A DNA stretch of 64,000 nucleotides, from the NCBI GenBank assembly GCA_016717145.1, contig JADKGD010000004.1, positions 1 to 64,000 of the forward strand, in the 5' to 3' direction. The notes below the pieces were generated by a model that was given only the letters and a program-made list of their open reading frames with translations, was not told the origin of the DNA and did not search any database. Both the position numbers and the translations under genes were made by a program. This document shows, one piece after another, positions 46,733-56,933 of this stretch; the stretch's first letter is position 1, and each line of letters starts with the position of its first letter. The stretch is from Saprospiraceae bacterium. Lineage in GTDB: Bacteria > Bacteroidota > Bacteroidia > Chitinophagales > Saprospiraceae.

Positions 46733-47984
46733 AATGTTTATGTATTAAATCTAATGTAGTGCCTTCTTTTAATGGATTCAATTCATGTATGTTTTTCAGC
46801 GTGTAGTAGGCTTCTCTCGGATATAAGAAATAATGCCCTGATTTATCTGTAGGTCCTTTTGCACAGATACCAAACCATTCTTCATTCATATTATTTTCAT
46901 TCTTCGAGTAGTCATTTAAATATCCCCCATTTGACCATGATGCGGTAACATCGTGGACATCTAAGTTTAATGTTTGATTAAATTTCCACCAACCGTCACT
47001 AAACTGAAAGGTAAATCCACCTAAACAATTTTCCGATTTCCCCAGCCCTGGAGCATTTTCATAGATTTCCTTCCAGTTTTTCTTTAAGCATTGTGCCTGA
47101 TAAGCGGCATCTTCATTTTTTGTAAAAGTATTGAAGGCGTCTGAACCAAATTCGGTCATCAACAATGGTTTTCTAAATTCATTTTTTACGCGATCAAAGG
47201 CATTACCAAAAGAATTTCCCCGGTAAATATTGGTTCCAAAAATATCATAGTCATTACATTCTTTACCAATAATGTTGAGAAATTGTAGATCCCCATTACA
47301 AAGAGCTACCGGGTGGGATTGATCAATAGTTTTAATCGTTTGGACTGCCTTGTTGAATAATTGATACATATGTATTGCCCTTTCTGTTGATTTTCTATCT
47401 TCCAAAGGTATACTTTCCGTTTCCGCTCCGTCCTAAAACAAACCATAATTATTCTCATTACCAATAAGATATAACAAAAGTCCAGGAGTATCTTTATATT
47501 CTTGTGCCAATTTAGTCACTTCCATAATAAGCAATTCTTGCGTTCTGGTCTCCGCATAATCAGTATTGGCCACCCAAGTACCTTCCAGGGTCAAACCATA
47601 TCTGCCAAACGAGTGATTGAGCATTGTATGAATTCCAAAATGGGTATAGATGTAGCTGATCCATTTTTGTGGTATGCCTGCATACACCCTGATGGCATTG
47701 ACACCCATATTTTTTAGAAGGGCCATCTCCGTATCCAGGGCCTCTTTAATGAATGCATCAGATTGATTCCACAATATGAAGGTATAGTTAGTCCCAATGG
47801 GATAATAATCCCAATTCATACCATTTATAAAAAAATCTTTACCACCAATCTGAAGTTTTGTCCCTTGACCGTCTGTTTTTAGTAAAACCTTTCCACTTTG
47901 GGCATGCGAACATCCAATATTAAACAGCAGTATCAAAATCGCGAGGGTTTTTAAGGCCAAAGATTTGATTTTGCTAAGAATCAT
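46719..47984 (-). pseudogene. Exported clan GH-A glycoside hydrolase interrupted by an in-frame TAG
   Basis: A 421-codon TIM-barrel enzyme. Part 1 (47984-47433) has a lipoprotein-like leader (LILLFNIGC), FFINGMNWDYYPIGTNYTF, GVNAIRVYAGIPQKW and the acid/base LIGNENNYGLF. Then TAG at 47433-47435. The same frame continues DGAETESIPLEDRKST, CNGDLQFLNIIG, the nucleophile LLMTEFGSDAFN, and FTFQFSDGWWKFNQTLNLDV. Related proteins, as I recall them, have Trp at the stop position (TGG to TAG). The two catalytic Glu fall on different sides of the stop, so neither piece alone can work. GH2-barrel-like or GH158-like endo-beta-1,3-glucanase are candidate families. Confidence 0.82.
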
Positions 47985-48052
47985 TGTCCGGTAGGTAGGT
48001 ACGATCTTGTTGGTTGTTAAAAGGGTTGGTTAATATAAGGTGCTTTAAAACA

Positions 48053-48126
48053 GATCGTATAAATAATCCCAATATTCTCTATCTTAATCTTTACTATGTT
48101 ATGACTGAGGAATTATTTATACGATC
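48053..48126 (-). promoter_or_regulatory. 15-bp perfect inverted repeat between two PUL genes
   Basis: GATCGTATAAATAAT at 48053-48067 is exactly mirrored at 48112-48126 with 44 bases between. It lies in the 163-base gap between the GH16 gene and the GH-A gene. It could be an mRNA hairpin that protects or separates the upstream message, or a regulator site. No T tract follows, so it is not a standard terminator. Confidence 0.6.
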
Positions 48127-48147
48127 AATAAAAAACATGATTATGAA

Positions 48148-49365
48148 TTACATTGGTTGAAAAACACGCAAATAATCAACAACCATGCTTTGAGGAAAAG
48201 GTGTAGAATTGTCCGGATTTCCCGGGAATGTTCCCCCAACAGCTACATTCATAATAAAGAAAAATGGTTTGTTGAATGGATAAGTTGCCGTCCCCAAATC
48301 AGCCGGTGTTATAGAATGAAATTTCTCATCATCCACAAAAAATTCAATCAGATTTTCTTTCCATATGATCGAAAAGACATGATATTCGTCTTGAAAATTT
48401 TTATTTCCAGTAAGGTATTTTGACATCGACTTGTATTGATGCTGACTCACATTGGCACCAAAATGGACAGTCCCTACCGCTCTATTAGGTAAATTACCTG
48501 CTAGCTCCATGATGTCAATTTCACCACAAGCAGGCCAGTTTACGGATGTAATATTTGAGCCCAGCATCCATAATGCCGGCCACATTCCCTGCCCTTTTGG
48601 CAAGACTGCTCTGATGTCAATGCGGCCATATTTGAAGGCTTTTTTACCTTGTGTTTTTAATCTGGAAGAAGTATAATTGCTTGAGCCGTATTTTTGGGAT
48701 TTGGCTGTAATGACAATATTTCCTTTTAAAAAAGATGTATTGTCTTCGCGATAATGTTGCAATTCACTATTGCCCCAGCCGCCTGCACCAGTTTCATGCA
48801 CCCAATTGTTAGTATTTAATGCCGTAGAATCAAATTCGTCAGCCCATACCAGTTTATAACCAGGATAAGAAAGAGGAGTAGCATATCCTGTGGTAGGTAT
48901 AACTAGACCCGTTGTATTATCGTCATCATCTGTAATCGTAAACGTAGCCACATCCTTGGCCATTTTCAAACTTATAGGGTTGTAAAACTTGATCGTAAAT
49001 ATCTCTTTGAATTCTTTAGATTCATCTCCAATTAGATTTATCTGAATCGTTTTTTTTGTTTCTCCGGGACTAAAAACCAATTTACCTTCCGTCAATACCT
49101 TAAAGTCATCACCTGTTGTCGCAGATGCTGAAACCGCTGAAAAACTTACTACAGCATTTGTTTTGTTTTCTCCTGACAGTGTCACATCAAAAGACAAAGT
49201 CTGATCAACATCACCTTCATTTACATTTACATCGACAAAACTCAGCTCCGGCAGTGTTTGACCTGGAGCATTCCCATCACTATCTTTTGCACAGCTATTG
49301 ATTATCAAAACTAATAAAAAACCGGCAAGCAGGCTTTTGAAAAATATATTTTTGTTATTAAACAT
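48148..49365 (-). CDS. GH16 beta-glucanase (laminarinase-like) lipoprotein with Calx-beta domain
   Basis: A 405-residue exported lipoprotein (VLIINSCAKD, Cys ~26). Residues ~40-150 are a Calx-beta-like module (VNEGDVDQTLSFDVTLSG). Residues ~165-405 are the GH16 jelly roll: YKLVWADEFDSTALNTNNW, GMWPALWMLG, the catalytic ACGEIDIMELAG (ExDxxE) and the closing FIMNVAVGGTFPGNP ... MVVDYLRVFQ. The motif with Met before the second Glu is typical of beta-1,3 or beta-1,3/1,4-glucanases. As a surface lipoprotein next to SusCD it should make the first endo cut. Confidence 0.94.
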   Translation of the reverse strand: MFNNKNIFFKSLLAGFLLVLIINSCAKDSDGNAPGQTLPELSFVDVNVNEGDVDQTLSFDVTLSGENKTNAVVSFSAVSASATTGDDFKVLTEGKLVFSPGETKKTIQINLIGDESKEFKEIFTIKFYNPISLKMAKDVATFTITDDDDNTTGLVIPTTGYATPLSYPGYKLVWADEFDSTALNTNNWVHETGAGGWGNSELQHYREDNTSFLKGNIVITAKSQKYGSSNYTSSRLKTQGKKAFKYGRIDIRAVLPKGQGMWPALWMLGSNITSVNWPACGEIDIMELAGNLPNRAVGTVHFGANVSQHQYKSMSKYLTGNKNFQDEYHVFSIIWKENLIEFFVDDEKFHSITPADLGTATYPFNKPFFFIMNVAVGGTFPGNPDNSTPFPQSMVVDYLRVFQPM

Positions 49366-49406
49366 GTTATTTAAATTTTGAATTATTCAGTAATATAAAA
49401 CCATAA

Positions 49407-50267
49407 TTAATTTGCCACAAAAGTTAATTCAAACCAACCTTCTGGATTTGGCACTCCATTTTGGGCCCTCAACCGCATCCTCACCACGAGTTCGTCTTTG
49501 GTCAATTTGACAATGTCAATAGCATTGTCTGAATCCCAAAGTCCCATAAATTGATTGTCCTGCAGAATGATCTGGTCACGATTATTGATGCCCGTGCCTT
49601 CAAGATATAAAAAATCACTTATTCCGGGATCATATGCCTCAGCTTTATATTGATTCCATGGGTTGACGGAAGCCCCGTTATTTTTATTTTGGTATTTTAA
49701 TCCTTCAAATGTAAAACAAAACTTATCATCGTATTGCTCATTTTGAAGTCCATTCACAGGAGAAGTGAACCACGAATAATCATCATAAGTAGGTCCAACT
49801 CTAACAGCAGCAGCTACCTTAGACATCGTCCAGCATTTGCCGGCAGGCAGACAATCGCCTGTTAATAGTGCCAGCTTTGGGCTACAACTTAGTGCTGCAT
49901 CCTGAGCAATCGTAACCGTTTTGCTTGTCGTGGCAGTGCCTGAACCATCACTATTGGAACCAAGGAGTGTGATCTTATATATTCCTGCTTTTGCGTACAA
50001 CACTGTATCAGATAGTCTATTAGATGATTTAGGCAACCCTCCTGATAATGACCACAAACGCTGAAAATTATTGGAAGATACATCGGTCAATACCAGTTTA
50101 TTTGAATTACCCGGGACTTCTGTTATCGTAAAGTCAGGAGCAACCGGGTTACCATCCAGAGATGTTTCATTGACACGATCCGGAAGGCAACTTGCCAGAC
50201 TAAGCAAGAAAATAAATGAACACATTTTTAATAATCTGTTCAAGGATAAAATATTTTTTTGAGCCAT
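49407..50267 (-). CDS. Surface glycan-binding-protein-like lipoprotein with PKD domain
   Basis: A 286-residue lipoprotein (FLLSLASCLPD, Cys ~27). Residues ~42-125 form a PKD-like domain (LVLTDVSSNNFQRLWSLSGG ... AGIYKITLLGSNSDGSGTA). The C-terminal ~150 residues are beta-rich and end with VVRMRLRAQNGVPNPEGWFE, with many Trp/Tyr (DDYSWFTSP, YLEGTGINN), which suits glycan binding. Its place 19 bases after susD is the usual SusE/SGBP slot. No catalytic motif is visible. Confidence 0.8.
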   Translation of the reverse strand: MAQKNILSLNRLLKMCSFIFLLSLASCLPDRVNETSLDGNPVAPDFTITEVPGNSNKLVLTDVSSNNFQRLWSLSGGLPKSSNRLSDTVLYAKAGIYKITLLGSNSDGSGTATTSKTVTIAQDAALSCSPKLALLTGDCLPAGKCWTMSKVAAAVRVGPTYDDYSWFTSPVNGLQNEQYDDKFCFTFEGLKYQNKNNGASVNPWNQYKAEAYDPGISDFLYLEGTGINNRDQIILQDNQFMGLWDSDNAIDIVKLTKDELVVRMRLRAQNGVPNPEGWFELTFVAN

Positions 50268-50286
50268 TTTGATTTAATTTATAAGA

Positions 50287-51783
50287 TTAATAACCAGGAT
50301 TCTGAGTCAATGAGCCATTTGTTGCTTGAATCTGAGACTGAGGAATCGGAAATAATTCATGTACTCCGGTTCTGAAACCTAAACTACCTAAAACACTTGC
50401 TGCTTTGCCCGTTCTTATCAAGTCAAAATATCTGTGTGCTTCCAAGCCCAACTCTATTCTACGCTCACGATATATGGCTTGTAACAATTGATCACCCGAA
50501 AAAGATATATTCGGAATGTTAACCCTGGTCCTGACCTGATTTAGATATTGTCTTGCCGTAGCTTCATCTCCTGAATGAAATGCAGCCTCTGCAGCATTCA
50601 ACAATACGTCTGCATAACGAATCACCCTATCATTGCTACCTCCATTTGGGTTTGGATCACCGAAAGGTGCATCTTCACTTTTATTGGAAAAATATTTTTT
50701 TGAATAATATAAATAACTAACGCCTCCTGTTGCTTCAATAGTAAAAGTGCCTCTGTCTCCCATTTTATCCCCAATTCTAAAAACGGTGGACTTTAATCTT
50801 GGATCTTCAAAACCTTCTTTGAAAAACTCATCGACAAAATTCTGAGTTGGAATATTAAAACCGTAACCTGCAAATGTTCCCCTGGCTCTGGTAAAAACAT
50901 TGGTAAAACTGCCTTCGTTGGCATTATTTTTACCCCAGTTTCCACCTGATGCATTCATATATTGTATTTCGAAAACAGACTCGACATTATTTTCACCAAA
51001 CAGTGGAAAAATATCTTCGTACTTTGGTACCAATGAATATTCATTTGATTTAATACATGCCTCTGCGGCTACTTTAGCTTCTGCATATTTTTTGCGCCAT
51101 AAATAGGCTTTCGCTAATAAAGCCTGAGCACTTCCTTTAGTAATTCTACCCAGATCGGCCTGTGTGTATTCGCTTCTCAACCATAGGTCTTTTGATGCAT
51201 CGGTCAGATCTTTTTCGATAAGATCCCATACCTGATCAGCTGTTGCCCTTGGCAGATTATACTCAGAAGGAGCTAGTATATGATCAACCAATGGTACACC
51301 TCCAAACATAGTTACTAAGTTATAAAAATTCCATGCACGAATGAATTTCGCCTCACCAAGAATTCTGGCTTTCAGATTTTCATCCATAATAATTGGTGGC
51401 ACTTTTTCAAGGACAACATTGGCGCGGTATATTCCTTCAAAATCTGCCCCCCATTCAGATTCCAGCAAATCGGTATTCGCAATGCCCTTGAAAGTCTCCA
51501 ATTGAAGTAAGGCATTCGCATCGTTATCGCCGGATCCTCCTTTTATGGCATCGTCAGACATGATGTCACCCCAAAACCATCTGAAATGGCCAGCGGGAGA
51601 TAGTTGAAATTGAAGTGTAGCATATGCAGCATTTACAGCTGCTATAGCGTCTGCTTCGGTCTTATAAAAATTTTCTTCAGTAATTCCTATAATCGGACTT
51701 TTGTCCAAATAGTCTTTACCGCATGATGACAAGATTAGTATGCTGCATACGAACCCTATTTTTGATATTTTTTTTATTATCAT
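50287..51783 (-). CDS. susD: SusD/RagB-family outer membrane nutrient-binding lipoprotein
   Basis: A 498-residue lipoprotein (GFVCSILILSSCGKDYLDKS, Cys ~21). The YLDKSP start, the TPR-like helices (EAKFIRAWNFYNLVTMFGGV) and the C-terminal QVRTRVNIPNISFSGDQLLQ followed by IYRERRIELGLEAHRYFDLI are standard SusD marks. It forms the lid over the SusC channel and holds the glycan at the surface. It follows susC by 17 bases. Confidence 0.96.
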   Translation of the reverse strand: MIIKKISKIGFVCSILILSSCGKDYLDKSPIIGITEENFYKTEADAIAAVNAAYATLQFQLSPAGHFRWFWGDIMSDDAIKGGSGDNDANALLQLETFKGIANTDLLESEWGADFEGIYRANVVLEKVPPIIMDENLKARILGEAKFIRAWNFYNLVTMFGGVPLVDHILAPSEYNLPRATADQVWDLIEKDLTDASKDLWLRSEYTQADLGRITKGSAQALLAKAYLWRKKYAEAKVAAEACIKSNEYSLVPKYEDIFPLFGENNVESVFEIQYMNASGGNWGKNNANEGSFTNVFTRARGTFAGYGFNIPTQNFVDEFFKEGFEDPRLKSTVFRIGDKMGDRGTFTIEATGGVSYLYYSKKYFSNKSEDAPFGDPNPNGGSNDRVIRYADVLLNAAEAAFHSGDEATARQYLNQVRTRVNIPNISFSGDQLLQAIYRERRIELGLEAHRYFDLIRTGKAASVLGSLGFRTGVHELFPIPQSQIQATNGSLTQNPGY

Positions 51784-51800
51784 GGTGTTAATTTTTTAAT

Positions 51801-54800
51801 TTAAAATGTAAGATTTAAACCAACCATCATAGTTCTCGCCTGAGGATAAAACCCTCTGTCAATTCCTATCTGCAGACTGCCGCCAATATTTCCTATCTCA
51901 GGATCAAGTCCGGAATAATTGGTAAATGTCAATAGATTTTGGGCTGTTAAGTAAACTTTCAATTTTTCAAACTTAAACTTTTTTAGGTATTTTGAAGAAA
52001 GATTATACCCAAATGTAACGGTTTTTAATCTGATGTATGAACCATCTTCTACAAATCTGTCAGAGATACGTGCATTTTGATTTGGATCACTAAGATTCAC
52101 CCTTGGAATACTATTAGATGTTCCGGGACCCGTCCATCTGCCAAGCACAGACGAAGGTCTGTTTACATAACCAAAATCATATCTTGTGGTGTTATTGTAA
52201 ATGTCATTTCCTTGAGAACCCTGGAAATTAATCGCTAAATCAAAACCTTCATACTCCAAAACTGAATTCAAGCCAAACGTATATTCAGGTGTAGGATTAC
52301 CAATATAAGTTCTGTCACTCTGATCAATCACACCATTGCCATCAAGGTCCTTAAATCGTATGTCTCCAGGTGCCGTTTCTTTGCTTTGGAAAGCACCTGC
52401 TTCGATTTCTGCAGGTGTTTGAAAAATACCATCAGTAACAAATCCAAAAAATGAAGCAATTGGATGACCAACGTCTGTTTTTGCAGCCTGGGCATTAGCT
52501 GATTGAATAGTACCTGAAAGTACTGGTTCGCCACCTCTTCCTAATCCGGTAATTTGGCTCTTCACAAACGAAATATTTGCGCCAATGCTGTATTTGAATT
52601 TATTTTTCCTGTTTCTGTGGTTTGCAGCCAATTCTAAACCTTTGTTTTCAGCGTTGGCTACATTTTGAATTGGGGCTGCTGTACCTGCTGTAAAAGGAAT
52701 GGGTGCTGCAAAAAGCATGTCATAAGTTTTCTTTATGTAATAATCTGCAGTAAAATCAAATGCCCCGTCATAAAATTCAACATCGGCCCCAAAATTAGTC
52801 TGGGTACTCGTTTCCCATTTTAGATCAGGATTTGCTGCACTTAAAGCTACGCTGCCATTGGTAATGATCTCTTTGTCACCAAATGTGTAATTCTGACCAT
52901 TATTCACTACTGTAGTATAACTATAATCTCCTATCCTGTCATTTCCATTCTGTCCCCAACTCGTTCTAAGTTTGAGGTTTGAAATAGCTTTGCTTTTCCA
53001 AAAATTTTCCTGACTGACGACCCAACCTAATGATGCAGAAGGAAAATAACCATACCTGTTATTTTTTCCGAATCTTGAAGATCCATCCATTCTCATAGTA
53101 GCCCCAAACAGATATTTTTTCGAATATTCGTAATTTCCTTTGGCAAAAAATGACAGTAACGTAGACTCACTTGCGAACTGATAAGCACTTTGAGACGCAA
53201 TGGGATCTACCGTATTTGATATATATGCGTCTTTAGGATCGTTGGAAGGCAGGTTTGTATTGGCTCCACCGCTCACATCAAATCTATTATTAATCGTCCC
53301 TGTACCTGCTACAATGGTAACATCATGTACATTACCAATCGTTTGTTGCCATGTCAAAACATTTTCTATTTGTCTGTTTTTCCAGGTATTATTTGAAACG
53401 CCTACGCTATTGACAAGATTTTTTTCTGCAGCAGGAGCCTCACTGATTGAAGGAATGTTGCTCAGATCATATTTGGGTCTGAAATTTCTGGATATTGCAA
53501 ATGTCACATCCAGACTGAAAGTGGATCTGAAAGTAAAACCCTTACCAAGTTTAAGAATACTGAATGCATTACCAACAAGTCGATTGCTTGTCCAGGTGTC
53601 ATGCGTTTGGGCTATACCATTTACGGGATTGGCAATATCAGTATCTGTATAATTAGAATATGCAAATGTGCCATCGGCTTTTCTGACAGGCGTGATAGGA
53701 TCGATATTTAAAGCCCTGATAAGCGGACTGTTATATTCGTTGTTTTCAGACAGATTATTTCTTTTCAACCATGTAAAGCCTAAATTACTACCCAATGTCA
53801 ACCAGGGTTTAAGGTCATTAGATGCATTAAGTCTAACGGTGGCTCTTTGGAAATTTGATTTTGGCCCACCCACGATGCCATCCTGAGAAAAATAATTGGC
53901 TGATAGCGTATGCGCCGATGAAGTCCCACCTCCAGTAAATGTCAATTGATGACTCATGATTGGGGCAGTCTCAAAAATTGCTTCCTGCCAGTCTGTCCCA
54001 ACACCTAAAGCATCAGGATTAACAAACTCAGCCGGCGGTGTTTTGCCCGCAGCAACATAGGCTTCGTTTTGAATGGTGGCATACTCTTTAGCATTTAGCA
54101 AGTCCAATAGTCTGCCCGCTCTCTGAACGCCGTAGTAACCATCATAGGAAATTTTTCCCACCTGATTTTTTTTGCCACCTTTTGTAGTGATTAGTACCAC
54201 CCCGTTGGCACCTCTCGAGCCATAAATAGCAGCTGAAGCCGCATCTTTTAAAACATTGATACTTTCTATATCGGTAGGGTTAAGAAAGTCGAGCCCATCT
54301 ACAGGAATACCATCTACTATGTACAGTGGGTCACTATTATTGATGGTACCTACACCTCTTACCCTGACAGTAAGGGGACTGCCCGGAGATCCTGAAACCT
54401 GAGCCACCTGTACGCCTGCAGTTTGTCCTTGCAGCGCTTGTTCCACGCGGAGGATGGGTCTTTCTGAAATATCTTTTGAATTTAACGTGGCTACACTACC
54501 ACTGATGTTGGATCGTTTTTGTGTGCTATAGCCAGTGACAACAACTTCTTCCAATTGTGAGGCATTTTCCTCAAGCAATATATTAATAATTTTTTGATTC
54601 CCAACGACAATATCCTGAGATACATAGCCGACATATGAAAATTCCAAAATAGCTTCATTATCAGGTACAATTATGCTATAATTTCCATCCAAATCTGTAA
54701 TAGTTCCTATAGCATTATTGTTTTTTAGCAAAATATTGACGCCTATGCCATCTTCTTTTTCTGCACCTAAAGTAACTTTGCCTGTGATCGTTATTTGAGC

Positions 54801-54851
54801 TTCGACATACAATACACAAAATGTTAAAAGAAAGATTAAAATTGTTTTCAT
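51801..54851 (-). CDS. susC: SusC/RagA-family TonB-dependent outer membrane transporter
   Basis: A 1016-residue transporter. After a signal peptide (1-18) comes a carboxypeptidase-regulatory-like domain (TITGKVTLGAEKEDGIGVNI), then the plug with EEVVVTGYSTQKRSNISGSV and the SusC signature DPLYIVDGIPVDGLDFLNP. The 22-strand barrel ends in an aromatic residue (MMVGLNLTF). It imports oligosaccharides with energy from TonB. No FecR-like domain is present. It heads the susC-susD part of the operon; an inverted repeat at 54989-55027 separates it from the gene upstream. Confidence 0.97.
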   Translation of the reverse strand: MKTILIFLLTFCVLYVEAQITITGKVTLGAEKEDGIGVNILLKNNNAIGTITDLDGNYSIIVPDNEAILEFSYVGYVSQDIVVGNQKIINILLEENASQLEEVVVTGYSTQKRSNISGSVATLNSKDISERPILRVEQALQGQTAGVQVAQVSGSPGSPLTVRVRGVGTINNSDPLYIVDGIPVDGLDFLNPTDIESINVLKDAASAAIYGSRGANGVVLITTKGGKKNQVGKISYDGYYGVQRAGRLLDLLNAKEYATIQNEAYVAAGKTPPAEFVNPDALGVGTDWQEAIFETAPIMSHQLTFTGGGTSSAHTLSANYFSQDGIVGGPKSNFQRATVRLNASNDLKPWLTLGSNLGFTWLKRNNLSENNEYNSPLIRALNIDPITPVRKADGTFAYSNYTDTDIANPVNGIAQTHDTWTSNRLVGNAFSILKLGKGFTFRSTFSLDVTFAISRNFRPKYDLSNIPSISEAPAAEKNLVNSVGVSNNTWKNRQIENVLTWQQTIGNVHDVTIVAGTGTINNRFDVSGGANTNLPSNDPKDAYISNTVDPIASQSAYQFASESTLLSFFAKGNYEYSKKYLFGATMRMDGSSRFGKNNRYGYFPSASLGWVVSQENFWKSKAISNLKLRTSWGQNGNDRIGDYSYTTVVNNGQNYTFGDKEIITNGSVALSAANPDLKWETSTQTNFGADVEFYDGAFDFTADYYIKKTYDMLFAAPIPFTAGTAAPIQNVANAENKGLELAANHRNRKNKFKYSIGANISFVKSQITGLGRGGEPVLSGTIQSANAQAAKTDVGHPIASFFGFVTDGIFQTPAEIEAGAFQSKETAPGDIRFKDLDGNGVIDQSDRTYIGNPTPEYTFGLNSVLEYEGFDLAINFQGSQGNDIYNNTTRYDFGYVNRPSSVLGRWTGPGTSNSIPRVNLSDPNQNARISDRFVEDGSYIRLKTVTFGYNLSSKYLKKFKFEKLKVYLTAQNLLTFTNYSGLDPEIGNIGGSLQIGIDRGFYPQARTMMVGLNLTF

Positions 54852-54988
54852 TTCAGGGCTTTAATAATAAATGAATAAATAAACGAATCGATATATTGTT
54901 TAAACGATTTCCTTTTAATTAATTAATACTTTTAATAGCAGATGTTCCATTTCACATCCTTACTTATCAAAATACATAAATTAATTAA

Positions 54989-55027
54989 GGTGAATGAACA
55001 CACCAATTAAGGCATTATTCATTCACC
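54989..55027 (-). terminator. Stem-loop between the glycan-binding gene and susC (terminator or attenuator)
   Basis: GGTGAATGAA (54989-54998) pairs perfectly with TTCATTCACC (55018-55027), loop 19 bases, starting 12 bases after the stop of the upstream gene. On the minus strand it is followed by TTAATTAATTT rather than a pure T run, so it may only attenuate read-through into susC. Confidence 0.5.
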
Positions 55028-55038
55028 AAAAAAATATT

Positions 55039-56764
55039 TTACAATTTTACAAACTTTCTGGTTTGCACTTTATCATCTGATTTCACCATAATATAATATA
55101 TACCGGCATTGAGTTGGTAAGTGTCCATTTGGAAACTTGAAACGCCTGATATTTTAGTAGATGTCAATTGGCCACCGGTGCCATTGATCAATGTGATGAT
55201 TTTATTATGGTTTGATTCTTTTGAAAAGTTCAAAACTACAGAACCATTCATTGATGGATTACCTATTAATTCGAATAAGTCGTTGCTAATTTCACCATCA
55301 ATTGTTCCGGAAATACATTGTGCATTATCAAAACATTTACCAAAACATGAAGCATAAACTACATCCCCTGTAATTGGTTTCAGCAATCTGTCATTAAAAT
55401 TACCCGGATTACCACATGGTAAACCTTCAAGATTTTCTTTACAACTGTAATCAGGGCAAGGTCCATTGACAAAAGTAAAGAACGAAGTAAATCAATTTTT
55501 ACGTGGCACTACCAACTCATAGATTTTATCATTGTCATCATCCTGCATCTTGTATCTACCTCCCGGCACATCAAAATTACCGCCTCCTGCTACCCAAACC
55601 CCTTCAGGATTAGGCACTACATCACCCATACCCAATTTAAAGGTAATTGTCCGTTCTTCCCCACATTTGTAACATGAGTTATAACAAAATTCAGGAATAT
55701 CAGCATTTCCACTTACTAAAAGTAATCTATTTACAAACTGACCTGAAGGGTCTGATTTTGTGCATTCTTCTTTTCCGGCAAATTGCTCTTGTTTCGTCCA
55801 GTTATCCAGGGTAACTTTATATTCATACGCACCATTATTGAGATTAAGATATCCTTCCCATATGCCATCCAAATCAGCATCATCCAATAAATTACCATCA
55901 CCTGACCAGTTATTGAAAGTGCCACTAAGATATACTTTATCAAAATCGCCTGAAAAATTATTCATATTTACTCTGAAATTTACTTTTCTTACTACCGGAG
56001 CACCACCAGTTTTAGTAACAATATCATCAAAGTAAGAGGTAACATCAGTACCAGTTCCTGGTGTACCAAAATCAAAGAAAATTACTACTCGGGTATATGT
56101 AGATGCTGCAGCTTCAAACGGGCCTTCAAGAGAAGGAAGTGACGCATCAAAACACAATTCTTCCCACTCGTTTATTTTAGTATTTGCTACAGTCTGAATC
56201 CAGTTTGGTTTACCGGAAGTTGAACCTTCAAATTTTAACGCTACATTACCAATATGATCCATATGTACTTTAATACATACCTTACCACCATTCGAAAGAT
56301 TCACTGGTGTAACTGGATCAGGGTTTGAATAAGCTCCTGCCCATACTTCTGATACGGCTGGTTTTATATATTTGGTAACCTTATTGCTTGTATTCGCGCC
56401 TGTAGCATTAGGATTATCAATAACTTCTGTCTTAGTTCCATCCAAGTTGCTACCAAAGTAAGAAAACTCACCAGATGTTTCTGCTGTTTCAAAATCCAAT
56501 ATGTTGGTGGTAACCAAACCGCCTGCGCCAGGCATTTTAATATCATCAAAATAATATGCAACATCAGATGTAGGGGAAGGAAGTAAAAAATCAAAAAAGA
56601 GCGTGATTACTCCAAATACTTTTCCGTAGCATTGGCTCCAGGCTGGATCCAAAATACTGGAAACTAATAGAATTTTCAGGACTTTCAAAATCGTATACTT
56701 TTTGGGCAAAAGTATTTGTCAGTGATCCAATGATCAATAATAATAAAAAGTAAAACTGCTTCAT
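55039..56764 (-). pseudogene. T9SS-sorted glycan-binding protein at the head of the PUL, damaged by deletion/frameshift and a TGA
   Basis: A signal peptide frame starts at ATG 56764 (MKQFYFLLLLIIGSLTNTFA) and enters a first module (DFESPENSISFQYFGS). It then loses frame; the main frame (56709-55492) continues with FFDFLLPSPTSDVAYYFDDI. That first module is ~110 residues shorter than the full second copy (DFETAETSGEFSYFGSNLDG to SYFDDIV). Next is an AMPK/CBM48-like domain (VYLSGTFNNWSGDG). TGA at 55492-55494 interrupts VPRKN/FTSFF; in the same frame CPDYSCKENL and a T9SS sorting domain follow to 55039. The intact protein was probably a surface glycan binder. The damage is more than one simple error can explain. 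Confidence 0.75.
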
Positions 56765-56933
56765 GATGTGGCTTGATTTTAAAATTATAAAATGTATGTT
56801 AACTAAATGTTAAGCAAAAATATGGTTAAGTAGTATATAAATGATACAAATACACTACAACATTACTACATCAAGGTTAATTTATTACTATCTCAATATT
56901 TACCTTGTATTAAATTAAAATCTATATTGTGAC

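Noticed and set aside
27148..47984. TAG reassignment to an amino acid, to explain the amber codons in xylB and the GH-A gene
   Set aside because: Several intact genes end with TAG (ftsH at 1891, xylA at 25820), so TAG is a normal stop in this genome.
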